Source of the DNA: Pholiota molesta
Lineage: Eukaryota; Basidiomycota; Agaricomycetes; Agaricales; Strophariaceae
Direction: 5' to 3'
DNA: 64,000 bases
Assembly (NCBI GenBank): GCA_014925825.1
Contig: JACGCK010000023.1
Location: 186,001 to 250,000 of the forward strand
Shown here: in pieces, positions 37,347-49,261 of the stretch
How the letters are laid out: each line of letters opens with the position of its first letter
Numbering within the stretch: position 1 is the first letter of the stretch
The notes under the pieces: model-generated
The model's database searches: none
Told to the model about the DNA's origin: nothing
Seen by the model: only the letters and a program-made list of their open reading frames with translations
Program-made: the position numbers and the translations under genes

Positions 37347-39913
37347 ATGATCGCCACTATAGAGGAACAGAAGGTTCAAGAAATCGAGAAGCCTCCGATG
37401 TCCCCAGAAGGCAGTCTCGACGAGAAATTCTCAGTAGATCTGAGCGACGGAGATGAGGCGCTACGCCTCATTGGCGTTGAGCGCACCTCGTTTCGGAGGA
37501 ATACAACGCGAAACTGAGGCGGAAATTGGAAGTATTCATTCTCCCTTCGCCTTTCTTGGTTGCGTGCTTTAATCATAATGAATTCACGTTTGCTCGAATA
37601 GGACTGGTTGATCCCTCCGCTGTGCGCTGCTGTCTATTTCACCCAATTTTTGTAAGTAATACTCGTCTTTGGTGCTGTCCGGTTTGCTGAACGCGATGGT
37701 ATCAGGGATAAGACGTCGCTCAATTATGCAAGGTATGAATGCTGTATCGGACTTCATCCAGCGATCCTAAAGACTCGAATGCGAACTGAGTACTGACTAC
37801 TGTTGATATCTTTCAGTATCATGGGTCTTCCAATCACTGGCCAGGTATGCGGATGCGCGATTTGTCAGAGTGATCGTCCTTTGATTCATTCATATCTAGC
37901 GTTATAATCTGGTGTCTCTGGCCTTCTATCTTGGTTTGTCATTGAAACAATCAACTATTTCGTGTTCAATTGGCTAACCTGATTGTCATGCTAGGTTTCC
38001 TTGTATGGGAATTTCCGACTGTTTACATTTCTCAAAAGACGCGTGTTGCTAAATATCTTGGTGGGTCAACCTATCAGGCTGATGCGTTGCGCCAATGCTG
38101 ATGCATCTGATGCTTGAATCTACTTTTCCAGGCGCGAACATTGTTGTATGGGGTATCGTCTTGATGTTGCACTCAGTTGGGACGTCGTTTGGCGCATTCT
38201 TTGCTCTTCGCTTCCTATTAGGTACTCGGCGTGAGCGCGTCAACTTTGTAACGGTTGAGCTAATGTTTTCTCAGGGATGTGCGAGAGTTGTGTGGCTCCT
38301 AGTCTGATTTTGATTATTTCTATGTTCTACAAGAAGAATGAACAGGTTCTACAGCATATCCTTGGTTTTAACTCCATTGGTACTAACTAATAATGCATCA
38401 GGCTCAGCGCATCGCTTGGTTCTATGTTATGGTGTGTTCATCTGGTCGCCTCCATGACGCGCTACTTACTTCCTGACTTTATAGAATGGAATCACTCAGA
38501 TATTTGGTGGTTTCGTCGCCTATGTAAGTTTCGCGTCGCTCGCTCTACCTGTATTGCGGACTGTTTGCCCAACATCCAATAGGGAATTTCATTTGACGAT
38601 GGAAGAACATTGGCACCATACAAAATCATATATATCCTCCTTGGAGGATTGGCTATTCTCGTGGGCATTTGCGTTATTATATGGCTCCCAGATTCTCCCG
38701 TGCACGCGAAATTCTTGACCAAGGAAGAGCGAATTGCGGCTTTGGAACGTGTTCGAGATGATGCTGGAGGAACAGAGAACAAGCACCTCAAGATGTACCA
38801 AGTCATCGAAGCTTTCACTGATGTCAGAACATGGCTAATCGTTCTAACAACTATGCTCAGTGAGTGTTTGTGTTCTGTGCAAATCTGCTATGCTGAACAA
38901 TCGACAGCGAGTATACCCAATGGCGGTCTTAGTAATTGTGAGTATAAAAATTTACTTGTCTAAACCGAAGTTCTAAACCTTTCTGTTTTCAACGCTATCA
39001 GTCAGCAACTTAATTATCAGGAATTTCGGATACACGTATGTTCTGCAGTCCGACAGTCCTGGCTGTAGTTCTTAATTTCGAATCAAAAAAATTAGGTCTA
39101 AGCAAACACTTATTCTTTCTACCCCTGGAGGCGCTGTTGCAGCTGCGACGACTTTACTATGTGGTTATTACTCCGACAAGAAGGTGTGTTATTGACATTG
39201 AAGATAACTTCAGAGCGAATGAACATGTCTTTTAGGGCGAGCGCATGCTTCCTATTATATTTGCATTGGTGCCGACAATTGTTGGTTCAGGTATGGTCAT
39301 GATTTCTACTTGAAACAGGGCACTATTTGAATTCCACATTTTTGTCAGCAATGCTTATTGGTTTGAACCATTCGCACCAAAAGGGGGTCCTACTATTTGG
39401 TATGTTTTCATGATGTCGGAGAGGACCATCATCTTTATTCATATGCACGTATAGCTGTATACCTCGTCGGAACTTTTGGGAGCGCACTCTCCACTGTTTA
39501 TGCGTATAATGCGAGCAACACTAGTGGTCATACTAAGAAGAGTACCATCAACGCCATGACTCTTGTGTCTTTCAGCATTGGAAACATTATCGGAACTGAG
39601 ATTTTCCAGCCGAAAGATGCCCCCGATTACATCCCAGGAAAGATAGCAATCATGGTTCTTTTGACGGTCCAGCTTTTCGTATCATACTTGCTCCGTGTTA
39701 TTAACATCCGCCTGAACGTCAAGAAGCAAGCTCAAATTGCTGAAGAGAAGGCCAAACGAGGATGGACTGATGCTGATATCCAAAGAGAACGCGACAGACA
39801 CGCCTTTGCAGATCTTACAGACAAAGAGTTAGTGCATCTCTTATTCTTAATGAAGAATATGTTTTAACGAACACATTCTCAAAAGGAACATGTACTTCGT
39901 CTATACTGCATAA
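37347..39913 (+). CDS. MFS transporter, anion:cation symporter family (DAL5/TNA1-like)
   Basis: Plasma-membrane proton symporter of the DAL5/allantoate-nicotinate permease family; substrate unknown. The cytosolic N-terminus is acidic (MIATIEEQKVQEIEKPPMSP). Family blocks are WLIPPLCAAVYFTQFLDKTS, NYASIMGLPITGQHYN, SLAFYLGFLVWEFPTVYISQ, NIVVWGIVLMLHSVGTSFGA, FFALRFLLGMCESCVAPSLI, WYVMNGITQIFGGFVAYGIS-like sequence, WLPDSPVHAKFLTKEERIAA with the family-typical WLPDSP turn, and the C-terminal half up to GNIIGTEIFQPKDAPDYIPG. It ends ENMYFVYTA after a tiny last exon. About twelve introns. One base appears lost near 37490, where ERTS must pass into SEEYNAKLRRKLE. Confidence 0.88.
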
Positions 39914-40244
39914 AGCTTCTCTCTTTCTGTATCCCGTTCGTTATATATATTTTGTATCAAATACTTTTATGTGTTTCAATTTTCAAATGCCAGATCAAAT
40001 TAAAAGTGTAGGAGCTTGTGCACTAGAACCTTCTGTGAACAATTTTTGAGACTTGGTGATTGTGGCAACGAAAGAACCGAGTCGGTTTAACTTGACAGAG
40101 AGGTGGCTGTGTAATTTGTGCGCCACAGAACCAAACTTTGTTGACCAAACGGGTCATTCGTTGCAATTGCTGGCATGTTTCATTCCTACCAGAGGACCCA
40201 TCTTGATTGTCTAGTTCGTGGCCGTCACTGGTAAACTTACATCT
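39914..40244. other. Intergenic
   Basis: 331 AT-rich bases after the MFS gene; no frame or element recognised. Confidence 0.4.
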
Positions 40245-42545
40245 ATGGCTCTAATACCACATTCAAGATCTCCTACTATACCGTCCTTGACCTTGGAACA
40301 TCTATCCTCGGTCCCGAAACGCAATAACGACGATTTCCTTTCGGCTTACCATCGCGAACAACGCCGGTTCTTACAGCTATATGCATCTTATGGTCGAACG
40401 GAAATAAAATCTTGGAACGCTCCCAGGGCTGATTCGACGCATACATCCGACCTACCTGCAGCCACGCCACCTAAGGGTGTTGACAACTTCGTGTTTGGCA
40501 CGCCTGTTCTCAAGGCGAGGGTATCAAAGCTCCCATTCAATCTTCCAGCAACCCATATCGAAAGATTGAATGGCTCCCAGCTTGAACACGCGGAGTCCTC
40601 AAAGGCTCTTGAAGCGCAAAGACCCTTACGTTCCAAGACTTCGAAAACCTTGACTCGGAAGCCAACACCTGCTCTCCACGCTGTTGCGACACACGACAAG
40701 ACACTCCCGAGTTTCAAACCGAGTAAATCTCCCAAGCTAAGAAAGCGTTCGCCACGCGGGAATGGTAATACGGATGAAGAACATGAAAATCGTTGAGTTT
40801 TTTAGGTTTGCAATTCACATTCGTTACTTAAGGCACCTTTCAGGGTTGGCGGAACGTCGACAGAGGAAGAAAATGAAAAGGGACGTCATAAAACGGGACA
40901 TCATCAACGGCGGCAGCGACGAGGAACGGGTGGTCAAAAAGCCGGAGAAGAAGCCGACAAAGGCCCAGGCAGGTTTCGCGCTGATGCATGGATTTTCTGC
41001 AACCAATGTCGGCAAAAACAGGCTTACCGCAAGTATTCTGCACATTTCTGCTCTTGGAATGAAATACGCTTATGCATCATGTTCGGTAGTTGGATCCTTT
41101 ACTTCCCCTTCAAAATACTGGTGTTTTCAAGAGAGGAAAAGCGTCCTATGCCACGAAAGTTGTTGGGCTAGACTCAAAGAAACAACAACGTTAGTAAAAT
41201 TCTTATACGTGTTTTGTGCGCTCACTGACTCTTCATCTAAGAATCCAAAGTACATTTCTCGGAATCTAAGTTTCTTAATCAGAAACAGGCAGGCACGAGG
41301 CACCTGCCTCGCAGTGATTCCCCCTCCGTCTGCTCATCTCCTCATAAGACCACCTCAAAGAAACGCACTAGAAAAGATAGTCTGGGACCCTCTGAAATTG
41401 ACGAGCAATCTGAAAAGTCCAAAAGTCCATCTTCTGGGGGTAAGAAGTCTCGTACACCATATAATCCAAATGATTCGGTCATCTGGGATATCGAAAAAGA
41501 GAGCAGTCTCCTCGACTTAGATAGGTCCTCTCATATGAGGCAAGGGACCATTCTAGTCAACTTCTCAAACTCTGTCGACCATCCACATGTCGAGGTTGAT
41601 ACTACTGGCACGGACGCTGGAACGACATCTGTAAAAGGGAAAAAAGTCGCAATTACTTTACAAGATAACTCAACAGATCATCCACTATCTGCGATATCCC
41701 TGGGACCCTCTCAGTCCGCTTCTCAGGTTGGCGCAAAGGAGGTAACATCTTATCACTCTTCCAACTATTTCAGGGCTGCGGCAAGGTCATCAAGGCATAT
41801 ACCGGCAACGGCGTTTCATCCTATCGGTGATCCGTCGACAGAGGAACATCTAGATAATCATTCCGATGCTATAGGCGCATTTTTGTCACATACAGACAAT
41901 GGACTAGACACACCTGCCCACATTGCAAAACAGAGCTCTGTGATCTCTGTGCACACATACGATGCTATGGCTATTGACGAGTTTCATCATTCTGTGTTGG
42001 TCTTGGACAACTCGGCTGCCGTACCCCAAAACTATGGATTCGACGAAGAGCCTTCATACTGGTCGGAGGTCAACTGGAATCGATGTGACGATGGATGCCT
42101 GCCCTCTACTTTTGATACCTCCAGTTTCTCATCGATCGGCTCGGCTGTCTGTTTTGGCTCTTGTACTAGAGGCCAAGACGACCATTTAGAAGGGTACCCG
42201 ATGGCCTCCGGTCATTCGTGTGGTATCTCTTCCCATCTTGGGACTTACGATGATCGCCCGCCTTGCTTTTCGCCACCCTACCTGGAGGGTCCATATCTCG
42301 AAGACAACGCCACCGATACCGAATCCGCCCAAGATCCACTGCCACCTAACTCTTTTTCTCCTTTCTGTGAGGCGTTTAACGCGGAAGGAAGTGAAGCATG
42401 TACAGATCTTGATGCTATTTCTGAGGGAGGTAAAGAAGAACTGGAATCTTATCTTGAATGCTCAGTACATTCTACTTTCGAAGAGGACGGCGATAACGCT
42501 GATGCAGATAATTTTACCAGGGTCGGACCCTTCTTTATGGCTTGA
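40245..42545 (+). CDS. Conserved basidiomycete Ser-rich protein of unknown function
   Basis: The first ATG in frame is at 40245 (MALIPHSRSPTIPSLTLEHL). Four exons join in frame. A basic Lys/Ser-rich N-terminal third (KSPKLRKRSPRGNG, RRQRKKMKRDVIKRDI) leads to the best-conserved-looking block: AGFALMHGFSATNVGKNRLT, then LDPLLPLQNTGVFKRGKASY plus ATKVVGLDSKK. A long acidic, Ser/Asp/Glu-rich C-terminus follows, including NDSVIWDIEKESSLLDL. The intron 41029-41089 starts GCAAGT, the consensus of GC-AG introns, and only this choice keeps the conserved block. About 650 residues, no signal peptide or membrane helix; a nuclear protein is inferred from composition alone. I know the block only from uncharacterised agaric proteins. 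Confidence 0.7.
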
Positions 42546-44663
42546 ATCCTGTTTTTGGCCGTGGCTCTGTTTCGCATGGGCTTCTACGCGTCGAAGCCGA
42601 GGTGGCAGGCTGTTTAAAGCAGAATCATTGGTTGCCTCAAAAACTTTAATTATCGATATCTTACTTAGCTCTTGTCGTGTTCCCACTGTTAATTCTGTCA
42701 ATACTAGGGCTTGAAATGACTTCGTTCACATAAGATAAGGTCTGCCGAGCAGTAGACATCTACGTAGCGCAGCGTTCAGCAACGTTTGCAATGTAACTGT
42801 TCAAGCTTGCATACCCTGTTTCTAAAATGCCGGCAACACTAACATAAAAGTTGCTATTACAGAAACTTCATCGATTCACTACTCCCTCTTGTGAACGTGG
42901 GCCGAGGATGTTCATGATACATCGTAAGGAAATGCAATCCACAGTCCAAAGGATTGGCGAGATTATGTTGGCTACTTTTGATGGGCCTGGTATCACGGTG
43001 CGCGGTGAGGAAGGCTCCCGGATGTTACAACAAGCATTGTCTTAACACCGTTTAGCTTGGACAGCGAACGTATAAATGACTATCATTTTCATATCCGATA
43101 TGAACATGCCACAATCATCAACCCGTGTTTGTGTTGCGCCGCCAAAGCTTCTCTCCTTAAGGGTTATCTTGGCGAATTGTTTGCTCTGCACTACATAGTT
43201 GTTGTTTATTGCGCCACCGAACCCATTGATTGCTGATAAAACGTTGACTGCACCAGCCCTTCGTTCACGGAAATGCATTTGGACATAAATTCGACCCCAA
43301 CTCTCACCTGTTAGTGTGATATAGTATATATTGGGACATTTCAGACATCTATCAGACCTTTTTGGTAAAATGCTATAACTAAAGGGCGAGAAGAATCTGC
43401 TGCGCATCATGGCCTCAAGGATTGGGCGAAGCTGCAAGACGAGTTATGTGAGTTATTACGCGTGGTACCGAAGGATGCCCTGTTCGTGTGGTACTTCTTG
43501 CGAATGCCGTCACTCTTGAATACGGCAAAGGAAGCTTCCGTAATCCAGACTGGCGTGGCTGCCATACTTTTTCTTCTCGCACGACTCAGGGAACGATGTT
43601 GTGACGAAGCCACGTTTATGAGGTATTTAGTACAGGCAACCTTGCTGAGAATTCGTAGTTCTAGGAATGCAACGAGGTTGAGCCTGGCTAAGCAATCACC
43701 CACAATCCATGCCGTGTTTCCACTGTTATCTTGCTGGACGCAAAGATAAGGAAAATTTAGACCATGGTGCTAGCAGCCGCTGTCGTGCGGAACGGCCCAG
43801 AGCTGGACAGTGGGAATGACGTTCATCAGATACCATTTTAGGGGACTGGGAGACGCGGCCATGAAGAGATAATAGGAAACGCGCCCAAAGACCCTATAAC
43901 TGACGGTAGTCGGTCTTTTGAAAGGGTGGCACTGGCTACAATTTAGCACGACAAAAAGGCATGCGATGTTGAAGCTTGGTTGAAGCTACTTAATATGATT
44001 TCCACATTGTGTGCGGCAGCGCATCGTTAATCTAGACCGAAGGCGATAAAATGAACCAGCCAAGAACCTCAAGAAGACAAATATATCTCGGATAAAAATG
44101 GGGGATAGGGATTGAATATAGGATGATAAATGCCACAACATGATGTTAGATACCCTATACTGTTTCTAAAAATAAAATGAATCCTTGCTGTTAGCTTCTC
44201 GTCATTTGTATCGCTGTTTTGAGTCTTGACCGATCTTCCTATTATGGCGGTGTAACTCCAATGGCTTCGGATTCCATGATCATAGATCGTTGTTCCCACT
44301 CTGTTTCCCCTTACCAAATTAACGGTGCCCCGTCAAGTTGTAAATAGTACCATTGGTGTACATGAAATGAGTGATCGGTGGATGAAACACAACAGAGATT
44401 ACAGATAAAGTATGGAAAATATTCAAAGACACCAATATGTAGTACAATAGATCGAATCCTTGTGAAGTCTATATGGCATGGCATAATCGTTAAGAGTCGT
44501 TTGTCGTTTGGGTCATCTATTATCTATCAAGAAAGCAGGCAGGGAATATGGCTCGCGTGAAGTCGTTTTTCTCTGGGCCAGGGATAGCGACAGCTATGTC
44601 GTGAGGGAATGGTAGTCGTCGTGGTTCGTAAAAAGCATTGATTGATCATGAGCGCTTGAATGT
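42546..44663. other. 2.1-kb gene-poor stretch
   Basis: No conserved gene is recognised. Three unsupported frames of 95-131 codons at 43042-43437 (minus), 43407-43703 (minus) and 43462-43749 (plus) have no family motif. The region could hold remnants of a mobile element, but no terminal repeats were seen. Confidence 0.4.
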
Positions 44664-45166
44664 TCATACTCTGTAAACGGGCCGTCCTTCTCTGTCGACT
44701 TCAACGCCTGTCCGAGGGTCAACGTAGCGGGGTCGGCGTGAATAACCCATGAACCCCCATGTACTCCGATCGGACTTGTAGCGCACTCCATGATTAGGTG
44801 CGAGCCCGAAGAAGCGACGAATACGTGCGCCAAACGAGTATTGATTGTACTGGCCGTGATGACCAACGCCATTATAGCCTGGTTGCTGAAGCAGATACGA
44901 AATGAGCATAGAGTCAGGTTGAACAAAGAAAAAGGCGGACGAACCATTACAACAGGTGCCGCGACTCCTTGAGAAACCCTGTATATATCATTGTAAGGAC
45001 GATGACTATGATGACGCCCAGTATTATAGTTAGGAACGTACATTACACCGCCCGACGGAGCGTAGCCTGCGCTCATCCCATATGGTTGTGCGTAGCCCTG
45101 GCTTGGTCCATACATAACCGGTTGAGCAGGAGCGTAGCCAGCTTGAGAAGGGTAGTATGCAGTCAT
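44664..45166 (-). CDS. Small Tyr/Gly/Pro-rich protein with conserved C-terminus
   Basis: Two exons on the minus strand. The first is Tyr/Gly/Pro-rich (MTAYYPSQAGYAPAQPVMYG, QGYAQPYGMSAGYAPSGGVM). The second, joined by a GT-AG intron before QPGYNGVGHHGQYN, carries a compact block: FGARIRRFFGLAPN, RYKSDRSTWGFMGYSRRPRY and DPRTGVEVDREGRPVYRV at the very end. The last part resembles a small basidiomycete family with D-x-R-T-G-x-E-V-D-x-x-G-R-P-I-Y-R-V ending, known to me only as hypothetical. About 140 residues, disordered start, no signal peptide. Confidence 0.65.
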
Positions 45167-46009
45167 TGTGCTTGATAGCTGGGGGTGTCTTGAATATAAT
45201 GAGGCCTGAAATGAAGGCTCTTATAGGAGATGAGAGGTTACTTCCGAGGGAGCCAGGCTTTTGATACGGGTAGAAGTAGAGGCTGGTTGGAGTCGGAGAA
45301 CCTAGAGGTGTGAATTGATGCCGAGATCCTGAAACTCGAACTTCTGATTCTCTCACCTGGACCAGATCAAATCTTACACGTGGGCTGATAGAATGAGGAC
45401 GATCTTATCTAGTGTCAAGGCCCAACTGAGTCGAATCGAGTCGAAGCACTACGAAGTAAGTACGTACGCGCACGCTGCCCTGCTGTAAGCGGCTATTTAA
45501 CCTCGTTGTGTTGAACTGAAGGTCCTCCAGCCAGCGAATTTGGGAAAAAAACAAGCACAGCAGTATTCTAGATGAACTATAGTGGGTCGGAATAATGTGA
45601 AGTTCCGAGCCACATATGTTAGTTCTTGATCAGATGGTGGTGTATGGTGTGCAGTAAGGAGCGCTGTAAAGACAAGTTTATCTAAGGGTATACACATTGG
45701 TTTTCAGTGGTCATTCTTTTCCAAATTGAACGTAGAACGGAATTTAGGAACACTATGTATATTTGGTAGCTACATTATGTGCATCAAAAGTCAGTGTCTC
45801 CATGTCTGGGGATGATCGATCGATGTATTATAGAATCTTTTAACATCGTCAACATAATTTATAGGCCTGGCCAATGAGATCAAAGTATCATATCAAGCTG
45901 ATGATCATAGTCAGAACGAGTAGTTTAAGCGCCGGGTACATGTAGTGTGGAATTTTGCTAATCATACTAGTTACACATTGAGAAGGCTCGGATATTGCTA
46001 TCGGTATTG
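45167..46009. other. Intergenic, no gene recognised
   Basis: AT-rich region upstream of the 44664-45166 gene. A 108-codon minus frame at 45030-45356 overlaps that gene and has no motif. No element recognised. Confidence 0.4.
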
Positions 46010-46289
46010 CAGCTCAATGCAAAACCCTAGACACCTTTCAAAAAAGATATGCTGTGCGCTGCTGTTTTTACAAACAGATGATTTAGGCTAGATTCTGACG
46101 ACATAGGAGCGAAACAGAGCCTTACCTGGTAGTTAATACTCCGCACAACGTCGGCCCTCGGGAGTGCCTAAGGAGGGCCCACCTGAATGGGGCTGCGAAG
46201 CACTCTTCAGCGAGCACGGCAAACTCCGGAGAGCCCGACGAAAGCAAGCTGAGAAATTGGGCAGGTGTCTAGGGTTTTGCATTTAGCTG
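46010..46289. repeat. 280-bp inverted-repeat (MITE-like) element with GC-rich hairpin core
   Basis: A 27-base end at 46010-46036 (core AATGCAAAACCCTAGACACC) is repeated as its reverse complement at 46263-46289 with one mismatch. Inside, 46149-46165 and 46223-46240 can pair as a second GC-rich stem around ACGTCGG/CCGACG, in contrast to the AT-rich flanks. There is no coding frame. Target duplications are not clear at the ends, so the mobile origin is likely but unproven; a structured non-coding RNA is an alternative. Confidence 0.6.
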
Positions 46290-46686
46290 TGAAAAGTTGA
46301 CCAAGCGAATTGAGCTTGTGTTATGGTAAGAAGTTGATAAGTATGTCATACTAGCATCTGCTAATCAAATATAAGACGCAAACTCCAAGACGCCAGAAGA
46401 ACCAGAAGACATGACTCGAAGTCCATATCAGCCTGAGCCATTCCTTTTTTCTCAGCACAAGTAAAATAATGGAGATTACTCCTTGGTTTCGGAGAAAGCT
46501 TTATATCACAATTTCGAGAGTACTCTAGTGGCAGAGGAGCCGGAATAAAGGATAATTGGGACTGAGTGTTTATTCAATGAGGAGGGTAAGCTGTTGAGCT
46601 ATTTATAACCTAAGGGCTCGGCAGCGTAGATAAACCCTTATATTGATCCAGAATGACCAAAAGTGCTACAGCAACTGCTAAGTATA
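46290..46686. other. Intergenic upstream of the tRNA gene
   Basis: About 400 AT-rich bases with no coding frame or recognised element. Confidence 0.4.
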
Positions 46687-46765
46687 GCCCGTTTAGCTCA
46701 GTCGTAGAGCGCGCCACTCGTACTACGGAATGGTGAGGTCGATTGTTCAATCCAGTCAGTGGGCA
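46687..46765 (+). tRNA. tRNA-Thr (CGU anticodon) with 7-nt intron
   Basis: Folds as a full cloverleaf: acceptor stem GCCCGTT with AGTGGGC (two G-U pairs), D stem GCTC/GAGC, anticodon stem CGCCA/TGGTG, T stem GATTG/CAGTC with loop TTCAATC, and discriminator A. The anticodon loop reads CTCGTA, then a 7-base intron CTACGGA at 46723-46729, then A, which puts the intron at the canonical 37/38 site. Anticodon CGT reads ACG (Thr). The A box (TAGCTCAGTCGT) and B box (GTTCAATCC) are close to consensus, and a TTTTT terminator follows at 46769-46773. The D loop has CG in place of the usual GG. Confidence 0.85.
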
Positions 46766-47606
46766 TCATTTTTGGTGGGTTCCTCGATAATCAGCATGCA
46801 GAATTACATCACAGTTTTTTCTAAGTCACCACGCACTTGTGAGCGTACGTTGCTGACTATGTGCTAATCGCTACACTCATATTATATACACTTAGGAGGT
46901 TTTTTTTTTTGGGTGATGCAGTGCTTAACAACAACATTAGAAAGGCAAACATCAATCATGTTGGCCAAAGTGATCTTTCTTGATATCAAACTTACAGTTA
47001 CAATCTACTTGCATAATTCTAGAATAAGTATTCTACTTAGTATATAGGAGCATCAGTCTGAAGATAATTTGTACTACGCCAAACATGCATATTGTGTAAC
47101 GTACCAGAAAAGAAGAAAACAGAAGCCAGAATTTTGAAGCGTTTTAAGTTACTAGTATTAGTATCAAGCCTCATGGCATTGACCCTTAGTATCAATTAGA
47201 GAGACATATCCTCGATTGGTTTTCAGTCTGTTTTGATTCTGATAGAGCACTTAGGATTTGACGTCGAGTTTGTAGCTAGAATACCCGAAAACACCTGGCG
47301 AGATTCTGACGGAGATTATCTGAGCAGCGTAATCTGTTTGACTTTGTATAATGTATTACACCAAAACAAGTTGCATCAAACGTTGTCATTAGCGATGACA
47401 GTGACCCTCCTGGCACGAGCTGGCGTGCGGCATCAGGTGGCATCTCGCTTCTTGAATGCAATCAGACGCCTTCAGACGCCCCCGCCGTCATATAAATAGA
47501 CTCTATACCTCGGCCGTATCTCAGTCTCGACTCTCTAGTGAGTGATCAATTCAAATTTCGAGGAAGGATATAAGTTTTTCTTTCTCTCAAATTATTTGCA
47601 GCATAG
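46766..47606. other. Intergenic, AT-rich
   Basis: Contains a run of ten T near 46890 and no recognisable gene. An 88-codon plus frame at 47233-47499 has no motif. Confidence 0.4.
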
Positions 47607-49261
47607 ATGAAGCCCTTTAACCATGACTATGATGTAGAGGTTCTGGACTTGCTACTCTGTCTTGCTTGTCAGGTAAGTAAACTCTCCGGTTCAGTGACCG
47701 TCAACTCCGACTATTAATAGCATTATCGCTCTGCTGATGGGAAATTTTAGATATAAGGGCCATGAGTGAGGAATTTACGACATAGATACCAAGAGCGAAT
47801 CATATAAGGGTCTGTGTATCAGAATATCCCATTTGCAACTTTCCACTAATTTGTCACCTGCTCTTACGACTGGATTCTGGGCAGTCCGCCATTCCAAAAG
47901 CCTCTCGGACTTCATGAGTGCTAATTCGCTGCTGAACGGGACTTACTATGGTCCGGACGAATCTGCCACAGACATCTTTTTGGAAAGAGGGTTCCTTGCA
48001 GGAGACTTCTGGGTGGAGTAGGCTATGGTAAGCGCAAAATATCAGCCTGACGGTCATTGGTATCCATCAAGCCGAACCATCCACTGAAAGCAACACATAG
48101 GCATCCAATTGACTCTGTATCTTCCTGCGCTATGTATCTGTGGAATGGGGGCGCCCGCGGCGTTCGCAGCAGACGGTTTCTGTTTCTACTCGGCTACATC
48201 ACAATTCTCATCATCATCGCGACCTTCTTTGCTGCAGTTCAAGCACGCACAACGGAAGAAACTTATATCGACAATAGGAATTTTCCTGGAGGCCCTTGGC
48301 AATATTTTTTGTCGACAGAATATCTTCCTATCAATAAAATGTTCTACTCGACATTCATTGCGGGCACTTTTCTTGCTGATTTGTTAATGGTAAGTGACAT
48401 TTTCAACTTCGATTTTCGTAGGTTTACCCAGGACTGTAGCTCTGGCGATGTTGGATTATTCTCAGTGCGTCAGGAACGGGCTGGGCATACTCAATTGTGG
48501 CATTTCCTGCTGCTATGATTTTGGCTTCTTTTGGTCAGTCATTGTTCAGTTTACATAGGAGCATGTATATCTCATTTATGCTGCGCTATAGTCATGGGAA
48601 TCATTTGGGCTATCGAATCCACGAAACCCGGGCTTTCCTTGTATAATCTCCTCCCCTTAAAGTACGGGACATCCTATTATGTTCTGTCGGTCAGCGCGAA
48701 CGTCATCCTCACTATATTGATCACTGTCCAACTCCTCATCTTCCGTCGTCGCATTATAAAAATTCAATCTCCTGAACATGGACGAGAATACTTTTCTCTG
48801 GCAACTATAATGGTCGAGTCTGCAGCTCTTTATTCTGGCTGTGGAATCATCTTTATAGTCACCTACGCCCTCAATAACCCACTCAACCAAATCTTTCTGT
48901 TTGTTGCGAATTCATCACAGGTACAGCTCTGACAAAGGACTTATCATTACTCTTGCTGACCATTGGATGTTGATAGCAAATTGCAGGGTATCTAATCATA
49001 TATCGAGTGGCTCAAGGATCTGCGTGGAGTCGGCGGACATTTTCCCGTCAGAACGAGATTATTGGATCTCAAGCTCTGCGCTTTAAAAACCATACCACTA
49101 CTATGGACGATGACTTCCGCAATCCGACAACAACCATGGCGTCAGAAAATATGGTGACATCCGACACTCTTGACCCTCCTCTCAAGTTAACTCTCCTGAG
49201 GCGGTCAAGTACATCGCCTGCCCTGGATATACTTACAAGTAAAGAAGATACTTGTAACTAG
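47607..49261 (+). CDS. Seven-helix membrane protein of agaric type (5' part uncertain)
   Basis: Multi-pass membrane protein of a large family in Agaricomycetes, function unknown. The clear part starts near 48130: MYLWNGGARGVRSRRFLFLL, then GYITILIIIATFFAAVQART, the family block YIDNRNFPGGPWQYFLSTEY, STFIAGTFLADLLM, after an intron LWRCWIILSASGTGWAYSIV, VMGIIWAIESTKPG, YYVLSVSANVILTILITVQL, the cytosolic LIFRRRIIKI and a last helix YSGCGIIFIVTYALNNP. The Ser/Thr-rich tail ends TSKEDTCN. The N-terminal helices are hard to assemble: MKPFNHDYDVEVLDLLLCLA at 47607 may be the start, but the next 400 bases contain stops in all obvious joins, so the 5' part is either mis-sequenced or damaged. Confidence 0.68.

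Noticed and set aside
41535..42545. 336-codon frame as an independent gene starting MRQGTILVNF
   Set aside because: The frame is continuous upstream with the spliced Ser-rich protein (NDSVIWDIEKESSLLDL), so it is the last exon of that gene.
43042..43437. 131-codon minus-strand frame in the 42.5-44.7-kb gap
   Set aside because: No recognised domain and no partner exon; its length is compatible with chance in 2 kb of sequence.
46121..46130. CTTACCTGGT resembling the 5' end of U1 snRNA
   Set aside because: The U1 stem-loop I, the Sm site and the following U1 structure are absent; the match is about 9 bases inside the inverted-repeat element.
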